The notes beneath the pieces are model-generated. The model had not been told where the DNA came from. It did no database searches and worked only from the letters and a program-made list of their open reading frames with translations. Positions 22,546 to 33,400 of a DNA stretch of 64,000 nt are shown one piece after another. Position 1 is the first letter of the stretch. Each line of letters opens with the position of its first letter. The DNA comes from Branchipolynoe longqiensis (Eukaryota > Annelida > Polychaeta > Phyllodocida > Polynoidae): assembly GCA_030323885.1 (NCBI GenBank), contig CM059189.1:45205015-45269014 (forward strand). The letters are read 5' to 3'. The position numbers and the translations under genes were made by a program.

Positions 22546-24835
22546 TGGGGGTGGGGGTGAAGGAGGGGTTGGGGTGAAGGTGCGGGTGGGGGTGAAGGTG
22601 GGTGTGAAGTTGGGATGGGGTTAAGGTGGGTGTGAAGGTTGGGGGTGGGTGTGAAGGTGGGTGTGAAGGTGGGGGTGGGGGTGGGTGTGAAGGTGGGGTG
22701 GGTGAAGGTGGGTGTGAAGGTGGGGGTGGGTGTGAAGGCGTGGTGTGAGTGTGGGGGTGAAGGTGGGGGTGGGGTGGGGTGAAGGTGGGGTGGGGTGAAG
22801 GTGGAGTGAAGGGGTGGGGGTTGTGGGTGTGAAGGTGGGGGTGGGTGTGAAGGTGGTGAGGTGGGGTGGGGTGGTGGAAGGTGGGGTGGGTGAGGTGGGT
22901 GTGAAGGTGGGGTGGTGAGGTGGCGGTGGGTGTGAGATGTGGGGTGAAGGTGGGGGTGGGGGGGTGAAGGTGGGTGGGGTGGGGTGAAGGTGGGGGGGGG
23001 TGAAGGTGGGAGTGGGGGTGAAGGTGGGGGTGGGGAGATGGGGTGGGGTGTAGGTGTGGATGGGGGTCGGGTTCGGGGTGAAGGTGGGGGTGGGGATGAA
23101 GTTGAGGACGGGGGTGAAGGTGGGAGTGGGGGGGTGAAAGTGGGGTGGGGGTGAAGGTGGGGTTGAAGGTGGGGGTGAGGGTGAAGGTGGGGGTGGGTGT
23201 GAAGCTGGGCGTGGGGGTGAAGGTGGGGTTGAAGGTGGAGGTGGGGGTGAAGGTGGGGGTGGGGGTGTAGATGTGGATGGGGGTCGGGGTGAAGGTGGGG
23301 TGGGGGTGAAGGTGGGCGTGGGGGTGGGGGTGAAGGGTTTGGGTGGGGGTGAACGTGGGGGTGGGGATGAAGCTGGGAATGAGTGAAGGTGTGGTTGAAG
23401 GTGGGGGTGGGGGTGAAGGTGGGGTGGGGGTGGGGGTGAAGGTGGGGGTGGAGGTGGGGGTGGAGGTGGGGCTGAAGGTGGGGGTGGGGGTGGGGGGTGG
23501 GGGTGAAGGTGGGGCTGAAGGTGGGGCTAGGGGTGAAGGTGGGGGTGGGGGTGAAGGTGGGGGTGAAGCTGGGCATGGGTGAAGGTGGGGTTGAAGGTGG
23601 GGTGGGGGTGAAGGTGGGGGTGGAGGTGGGGTGAAGCTGGGCGTGGGGGTGAAGGCGGGGTTGAAGGTGGGGGTGGGGGTGGGGGTGAAGGTGGGGTGGG
23701 GGTGAGGTGGGTGTGGAGGTGAAGGTGGGGGTGGGGGTGACAGTGGGGTGAAGGTGGGGGTAGGGGTGAAGGTGGGGGTTGGGGTGAAAGTGGGGGTTGG
23801 GGTGAAGCTGGGGTTGAAGGTGGGGGTGGGGGTGAAGGTGGGGGTTGGGGTGAAGGTGGGGGTGGGGGTGAACCTGGGGGTGGGCTGAAGGTGGGGGTGA
23901 AAGCCATGTTTGCATTGCTTTTCAGGTTATAACATTGGTTATATTTTATTGCTGTTTTTATGGTAGGGTTATAGGAGGGGGGTGGATGGTCGGGGTGAGA
24001 ATTATGGTGTTTTTCTTCATGGACTCTCCCTAAGGACTCAGTCTCCCAGGTCCATTAAACAAATGTTTACAAATTAACGCAGGCCTATAGTTCCTGTTGC
24101 AATTATGCCAATGGTATTAATATAGATTGTTGCGTCTGTATGTCTTACTGGGGACAACCTTGCAACGACTGTTATGGTCCAATTATGGCATAGTGGTAAG
24201 TATAGTATTTATACAAAAATGCATTGACACATGGATGCAGAGATACGTAGAGGCATAAGCCATGTTCACACGGGCAATGTAAATCGATTCGTAGAAAGCG
24301 ACTTGTATAGTTCGCCTCACATTTCTCGTCTGAACGCATGTCTGAGGCGGATTAGGGCTGATTCGATTCACGTGATGGGTATCCTGTAAACCACCTCGCG
24401 AGGTAGTGTACGTGAGGCAATTTCTGTGAATCGATTTATTTTGTCCGTGTGAATGCACTGAGGTGGATTAAGCACCTCACACGCATGCGCAGTCGAGACC
24501 TTAGTTTGTTGACTTTCCGGTCGATCAAAAGCGCATATTATATAATTTAATTAATGAAACCGCTATCTATGCACAGATATTTGTTTCATGATTTATTTTT
24601 AGGGTTTCACTGACCAGCAGAAGTTTTGACCGTTGGAAACCAATACGATTAATTAAATACATATCTAGGTCGAATCCACTCTCTCGTGGTGGCGCTGGTC
24701 ACACTGGACTTGCTCATGCGCAGATATCGACTTCCGGCCCAAGTAGGGCTCGTGTGAACGCGCGGCTAATTCGACTCACCTGATTCGATTTGTCTGATTC
24801 GCCTCACATTTTGCCCGTGTGAACACGGCTATAGA

Positions 24836-24891
<56 letters not shown>

Positions 24892-27436
24892 CATATATAT
24901 ATGCAATATATGCACAGATGCATAGATCCTATTATTTATTTGTTATTGTTTTTACGTCCGAGCAACATCTAAGGGACCAGACGGAGTGACCAAATGAGTT
25001 GAGCATCCGTGTCCTCTTTTGGGAGATCGAGGGATCCGAACCCTGGTCGAGTTAAACCAATGATTTAAAAATTGATACTTGTCACTTCCTAGATAAAGCA
25101 TTCACCCTGTACTCGCAGTGCATGGGTGAATACCAGCCCTATATAAAAGCTGACGAAAAAGCGGGGAAATGAAATGAGAGCCTAATTTCACAATCCAAGA
25201 AGCAACAATTATTCTTTTTATATGCCTTAATATTTCCCCGCTACCTTTGAGTTGAAAAATATAATAAAACATAGTTTAATAGAATTTAAAGGTGAAATCG
25301 ACGGCGTTCTATGGCCGCCATCTTGTCTTTTTGCATTCTCTCCCATTTCACCAACTCTGTGTCGATATAAGTAACCATTTGATACTGGAGGCAGGCATTC
25401 TACTTCCTGTTCCATACTAAAGCTATTTTCGGCCGTATTTAGAATATATTGTCGTTCACCCGTGTACCATAAGTACAGCGTGAATCTTGTATCTAGTCAC
25501 TTCCTAGCCAGGTACTAGGCATTATTAGGATAGGGCAAGGACTGGCTGGCTCAGAGTCAGGATAATGTGACTGAGTGGGATATCAGGTCATGGTGCTGGT
25601 GGCCTGGTCTCCCAGTGGGGCAGCACTATAAAGTCTCCATGAGTGCACTCATGAGTCAGTTTGTTGGTTTGTTGTTGTTTTACGTCCTAGCAACATCTAA
25701 GGTCATATCAGGACGGGCATGAGTCAGTACTCGTCCTGATCTGACTTTGGATGTTGCTAGGACGCAAAACAACAAACGGGCAAACAAACATCTAAGGTCA
25801 TATCCTGATATGACCTAAGATGTTGCCAGGACGTAAAACCCCAACAACCAACCAACCTCCACCAAAATAAGGGTGGCAAAGGGCCAGCCAACCAGTTCAT
25901 CATGTTGCTGACAATGAACCGTCTAAAAGGGGCGGAAACATGACCAATACAACTTTGCTGAATCGGCTTCATCACAATTGAATATCATCAGCCTTGGTTG
26001 GTGTATATGAAAACAACATATTCTCTGAGAGTCATTTATAGGCTATTCCAACCTGAGAATCATCGTACTCCTGCCGGGACCATTGATGACAAGGCCCGGT
26101 CACATAGCCATTAGTAGACATAGTGATCCGTAGGATAGATTACGTGGGTCAAATGTGGTGTAAGTATGTTAAACTATGTTGAAATACGTTAAGGTGCAGC
26201 AGGTTTTGGTATGGATAAATACGTTACGGTACAGATAAATATGTTATGGTATGGATGCCAGTGCATTCAACTACGTTCAACTACGTTCAATTACATTAGC
26301 CTCCACTACGTTCACATACGTCCATTAACAGCTATGTGACCAGAGCTTCATCCAAGTATGCTAGAGTACGCTAGAGCATGCTAGAGTACGCTAGAGTATG
26401 CTAGATCATGCTAGAGTACATTAGCATTGGAAATTCAGCTTGTAACGTACCACTCTTTTGAACATGTCCAAAAATTAAATCGGAGATCACGGCTCACCCA
26501 CGTTATTATCAAGTTAATATCAAGGACAAGTATGGATGTCGGTACGTTCAACTACGTTCAACTACGTTCAACTACGTTCAACTACGTTCAACTACGTTCA
26601 ACTACATTCAACTACGTTCAACTACTTTCAACTCCGTCCAACTATCAACTACGTTCAACTACGTTCAACTGCGTTCAACTATGTTATGGCCCTGTCACAC
26701 TACGATGGAACACGGTAGCGTAAGCCAACGTAGGTGAAATTTGGCCATTACATCAAGATACGTCGAGATATGTTACTCGTTCGTTAGGCCTATGTCGAGA
26801 TACGTTGAGTTATGTCGAGTTACGTCAATATACGGTGACACACGTCAAGGGTTTGGACATACCCAAAACTTTCGACGTAGTTTGGCGTGAAGGCCATTAC
26901 ATTGGCTTACGTTGGGCTTACATTGCGCTCACATTAGGCTAACATCGAGATATGTTAGATGTTTGTTAGAGCTACATCAGTCTATGTTGAGCTACCTCGA
27001 TTTACAGTAGACTGAAGGAGAGCCGGGAGGAAAGTGCAGCCCGTCTCTGATGTGTGTCTAACATTAGTCAAACGTAAGTCCAACGTGTCTTGACATATTC
27101 AACGATGTCCTTACGCTAAGCACGCTGGACTGTCGTTAGACTGACGGTGCTCACTCGCGGGCCTGACGTCACCTGGCATTACAAATTATGCCAGAGTCAC
27201 ACACAGCTACGTTAGACCAACGTTTCGCCTGTGTCCACTACATTACACTCACGTCCAATTTGGCCCTGAAACCCCAAGAATTTTGACGTATCTCAACATA
27301 AAAAAGTGACTTTTATGTTGCCCACTCGCTGGCCTGTTACGTTGTAGTGTGACAGGGGTATTAGCCTACACTACGTTCAACTACGTCCACTAACGGCTAT
27401 GTGATCGGGGCCCTAATGGCTTCTCAGCTGTTAGAG

Positions 27437-27478
<42 letters not shown>

Positions 27479-30400
27479 TAGTTTGCTTACACAAAGAGCA
27501 GCATGAGTGCATTGCGCCAGCCTACGTGACCTGATTGGACGCGTGCTATTTATAGCACGTACAGAAATCCATGTCAGTACACATTTACAGTGTCAGTGTT
27601 ACTACTAAGTTACGGTCCGCCGCCTCACCTTCTGACTAACACTGCAGCATACCACAAGGTTTGTACCCATGGGGGTATAGCTCAGTGGTAGAGCATTCGA
27701 CTGCAGATCGAGAGGTCACCAGTTCAAATCTGGTTGCCCCCTGGATAGTTTTTTTGTGGTTGTCTTTTAATATATATTTTTTCTTTGACTTAAAGTGGCA
27801 TGTTCTTTTATGTAATTTTCATTCAATTTTATGCATATTATATTAGATTTTCGCAATAGTAGCGTATGCTTTTGAGACACCCCTCATATAGACGAGATCA
27901 GAAGAGGTAGCGCGGAGTGGAGGGATTGCGTAAGGGAAGCACATTTTTACTTTTTAAATACATATAAAATAAACTAAATTTATTACATTCTACTGTATTA
28001 TTTATTTACTGTTGCATAATCGGATGGCTTTGACTTTCTGCCATTAAAAAAACAAAAAACAAATAGTTTAGTTTGTTTTGCTTGAAGTAATTGGTATAAT
28101 AATTGGTTAACTTTGTAAATATTAGAAGTGAAAACATGTAATGCTAATTTTGGCATGCACGTCAGATGAGTGTCCATATTTATGTAGGCCTACCTCCTTC
28201 ATATAATGTATGAGAAACAGGTCACATTTATGTCCATATCTCCGTACTTCCTAAATATAACATGTGAGAATTAAGTCATGTTAATGTCCATATCTCCGTA
28301 CTTCCTACTTATAATGTATGCAAATTAGGTCATGTTTCTGTCCATATACCTATCTACTTCCTACTCAATCTGTATGAGAATTATGTCACATCGTGTCCAT
28401 ATCTACATAGGCCTACCTCCTACATATAATATGTGAGAATTGGGTCACATTTATGTCCATATCTATCTACTTCCAACATATAACGTGTGAGAATTAGGTC
28501 ACATTTATGTCCATATCTACCTACTTTCTACATATAATGTGTGAGAAGTAGGTCACATTTATGTCCATATCTTACCTACTTCGTACATACAGTTATGTCC
28601 ATATCTAGGTACTTTCTACATATAATGTGTGAGAATTAGGTCACAGTTATGTCCATATCTACCTACTTTCTACATATAATGTGTGAGAAGTAGGTCACAT
28701 TTATGTCCATATCTTACCTACTTCGTACATACAGTTATGTCCATATCTAGGTACTTTCTACATATAATGTGTGAGAATTAGGTCACAGTTATGTCCATAT
28801 CTACCTACTTTCTACATATAACATGTGAGAATTAGGTCACATTTATGTCCACTTCTACCTACTTGCCACTTATAATGTGTGAGAATTAGGTCATGTTGGT
28901 GTCCACATCTGTCTAATTCCCACTTATAATCAGTGATAATGGGTGAAAATTAGGTTACGTTTCTGTCCATATATCTATCTATTTTCTATTCAAACTGTGT
29001 GAGAATTAGTACACATTGATGTCCATATCTATGTAGGTCTACTTCCTACATATAATGTGTGAATTAAGTCACGTGTATGTCCATATCTTCATACTTGAAC
29101 AGTCTCACCTAAGTAACCAATAGCAAATGTGTATTTAGAGAGGATTCATATATGGGTCACATACAATTATGTCATTGCACAATCCGAAGGTTTTGAGTGT
29201 GCTATGTTTTTTTAAGACAAATATATTAAGTTAATCACAGTAGTCTGCTTCAATTTCCCTTCATGTATTTTAAAGGGTATCCTTTGAAGATATTTCAATC
29301 GAAAATATGCCACATTTTGGTCAGCTAGATAAATTGTGCCAGAATGGCAGAATTTTCCAGCCTAGATTAGGAACGCTGCACTGAATGTTTAATGAGTGCA
29401 CCAGTATCTAAGTTTGACGTTTACGATCAAATCAACATGGGTGTTTTGGTTCAGAAAATTTGAATCTTTCACCCGATTATGGAGCTGAAACCCACACATT
29501 CCCGCTTTAAAGCTGATTTGACGTTAGATGTTGCTAGGACGTAAAACAACAAACAAGCACAAGCAAGAACCTTCAAATTTTCGAAAGAAAGATACTTATC
29601 TATATTTGATTTTAAATATCCAACTTAGATACTGGCACACTAAATCAAATGCGTAGCAATTAAATATAACCTATTAGTTTAGTTTAGTTTAGTTCAGTTC
29701 AGTTCGAGCATGCGGTGCTCAGGCCAGGTCGTTGAGTCCGCCTTGGTCATCTAGTGTGGATGCAGTGGTCATTGTGGGCAGCTTTGTCATTTCCAGCAAT
29801 CAGTTGGTGTCCATTATTGTCAGGTTGGTATATCCTGGGATTCTTGGTAGATCTGGGATGGTTCGGAGTTATTTGTCCAGTTTGTGTTTGAAGCTGTCTG
29901 TGCTGCAGTCTGTCTTGTTTCTTATGTCTTGTGGCATGCTATTGAAGAGGTTTGGTCCACACACCATGAAGCTTCCTTCTGTGATTGTTTTGATCGCACA
30001 GCTAGCTTGTGACTCTATTTTTGGAATCCTACAGAGTCTGTGCTGATTTTGACATGCTTGCCAACATTAATTTGTCATGTTTTCACATAAAATATCTCCA
30101 ATGTTAAAGGTTAAATTGATCGTTGTAATTTACCTAAAGGCCCTGTCACACTACGATGTAATGATGTCAGCATAGGCAGAACGTGAAAATAATTATATTA
30201 CGTTGAAGTTCTCGGTGTAGTATGCAAATTTCGGGACAAGTTGGACGTTGATGCAGCATAGTTGACGTGGGTGTGACGTCGGGCTAGCGTATTGTGCAAG
30301 CATCAGACTGGCGACACTCCAGCGCACGTGACGCCGGGCTAGCGTGACTTGGACGGTGCCTTAACGTCGGCCTCGCATGATCACGCCCGCCACAACATTG

Positions 30401-33400
30401 TCACGTCCGACTCAACCGTTATATCTCGACGTCAGTTGACGTCGGTCGAGCGAGAGCCTAACATCACCCTAACGTCATGCCAACATCGTCAGGATGATCA
30501 CAGCGCATGGCTGACGCGCACGACATAACGGGAACGTGGACCGACGTCAGTCAAAGCAACCGACCCACCTGCCCCTTGTGTTTATACGTTCACACCACAT
30601 TCAGAACACGTTCGAATGACATCACCAACATTACGCGCACGCTAAAGGGTCATCAACGACGTCAACGACGTCAATGACGTCAACTACGTCAGAGAAACAT
30701 TGGAGCAATGTTCGCTAGACACAACAGACTCGTTCGGGTGACGTTAGACCGATGTTGACGTAATGCTGGCCGCACGTTCCTCCCCGACAGTGTGTTGCTC
30801 TGATGTAAGGGACCGTAGATCTAACGTCACCGACGCAGCTCTAACGGTCATCTAACATCGGTGTGACATCAGCGTAACGTCATCCTGATGTAACGGCTTC
30901 ACGTCGAGCTACGTCAAAAGTTTTGGACATGTTGAATACTTTGACGCGCGCTGACGTAACACAATGTAAGGTGACGTAGCTCGACATCAGTCTGACGTCA
31001 TTCTAACATCATCATAACGTAACCCAACGTACCTCAACGTAATGACGAAAAGTCAGCTATGCCAGGCTTACGTTGGCTCTTATGTCGTAGTGTGACAGCC
31101 CTATTACTTTTAGTTTAAAGTAACTTATATTTGAAGTGCCTAACCTTTTGATATATACGGGACGCCCAATGGAAGGTAACCATTCCAAAAGTAGCCAGAA
31201 CACACGGAGTAGGCTAGTCTAGTAGTAAGAATAGACCAACAAAAAAAACATATATGCCAAGAAAATCCAAAATACTAACATAGGCTACTAACAATACCAA
31301 CCAACTATCTATCTGCTACTGAAATGCAGGCAATCAAATATCAGCAGCTATTGCGTGATAAGATACCACCAACACTACAGCTGGCCAGCATTGAAAACAA
31401 GCCTGAATACCCGGGCTTATATGCTATGGACAGTATAAATAGAGCCACAATAACAATTTCTGTTTCTTAAAGTCCAAACATGTAAACTAAATTTAGGCAA
31501 GCATGCACAAATTCTGTCACTATAGGCTTCTCCAGTGCAATTTCTATTAAATTGACTTGGTATTCCCTTCTATTTGGCAACAAATGCTTAATAAGTGCAT
31601 CAGTATCTAAAGGCTGCATTCCATATACGCGTAATGCGTAATGCGAATGCGAATGCATATGCGACTAAAAATCAAAACGCCTTGAAACCTATGAGCTACA
31701 TTCCATATACGCGTAATGCGTAATGCGAATGCGAATGCGAATAAAATCCATTATCCCGATCGCTCCATGTAGCGATCAGTGCGTAATGCGTAATGCGTAA
31801 AGGTGCTGCGAATAGAAAAGCATCCGTCGCATTTGTCCATTGATATAAGGCTGGAGGAGGTGACTGATAATTACGGACAGCTGGTCTTCATGAGAAATAT
31901 GAAGCAGTCTTCATATTTGGGACGGTCCTAACATCCCTCAAAGCAAGCTAAACTGAGCCATGTTTGGACCGTCCCATTCTTCATATTTCTCCTGAAGACT
32001 GCTTCCTAACAGGTCCGCCGCATAAACCTACATGTTTGCGCCGTCTCATTCTTCATATTTCTCATGAAGACTGCTTCCTAACACTTGCTATCCGGACCGC
32101 ACTTCGTCCACACCTCTCTCTATCACCTCTCTGCCGGCCTGGCACCTCCTTGATATGTCTGAAAAGAGTTCCAGGAGGGGGTGCCCGCCGGCATTTTCAC
32201 TTTCTACTCTTACTCTGTCTGTGTCTATGGCTTGCTGGATGGTCACCATAGGGCAAATAGACACGGTCCTTTGACTCAACTCTCCTCATTTCTCTTTCCT
32301 AGATTCTGCCCATTCGATTTCTCCCAGGCACACTTCTTCCCCTGACCAGGGTTGTGTTCTTGGGTGGGGCCCTTCACCTATTACGATTTCTCTGTCTGGT
32401 TCTTGTTGCTGGAATGACCGCTGCTCCCACCTTTGCCCGCCTTCCTCAAACCCCTGCTGACCGGATTCAAGTGCTACACTACACTACACACACCTACAAC
32501 TACACACCGGCACGGAGAGATTCGCTGCCACCCGACGCCCACCGTCACTACGTCGTGGAAGATGTCCCCAGCTTTCACAACACTCCCTCTACGAAGACAA
32601 GTCTTCAACCACAGATTGGGCCGATTTATCGGAGACTCTCTACCAATGTTGCAGTTCTGCAAACAGTAACCGTCGTAAGGTTACGAACACCCCAATTGAT
32701 TGATTCTTCCTAACAGGTCCGCCGCATAAACCTACATGTTTGCACCGTCCCATTCTTCATATTTCTCATTTCTGTGTGTGTGTCTGTGTGTGTCTCTGTG
32801 TCTGTGTGTGTGTCTGTGTGTGTGTCTCTGTGTGTGTCTCTGTGACTCTATGTGTGTGTCTCTGTGTCTGTGTGTGTGTCTCTGTGTGTGTGTCTGTGTG
32901 TGTCTGTGTGTGTGTCTCTGTGTGTGTCTCTGTGTTGTATCTCTGTGTGTGTCTGTGTCGCTGTGTCTTTGTGTCTCTGTTGCTGTGTGTGTGTCTGTGT
33001 GTGTATCTCTGTGTCTGTGTGTGTGTGTCTCTGTGTTTCTGTGTGTGTGTCTGTGTGTGTGTCTCTGTGTATGTGTGTGTCTGTGTGTGTGTCTTTGTGT
33101 GTGTCTCTGTGTCTCTGTGTGTGTGTCTCTGTGTATGTATCTGTGTGTGTGTCTGTGTGTGTCTGTGTGTGTGTCTGTGTGTTGTGTCTCTGTGTCTGTG
33201 TGTGTCTCTGTGTGTGTATCTGTGTCTGTGTGTGTGTCTGTGTGTCTGTGTGTGTCTGTGTGTGTCTGTGTGTGTCTGTGTGTGTCTGTGTGTGTCTCTG
33301 TGTGTGTCTCTGTGTTGTGTCTCTGTGTGTGTCTCTGTGTGTATATATGTGTGTGTGTGTCTCTGTGTGTGTATATGTGTCTGTGTGTGTCTCTTTGTCA

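Noticed and set aside
22497..23915. 472-codon Pro/His/Ser-rich frame
   Set aside because: Read-through of the G-rich minisatellite; no start context, and the opposite strand is equally open.
26545..26680. TTCAACTACG tandem repeat as a free-standing microsatellite
   Set aside because: The same array occurs inverted at the other arm of related elements (47570-47800, 48605-48745), so it is an arm of the foldback rather than independent.
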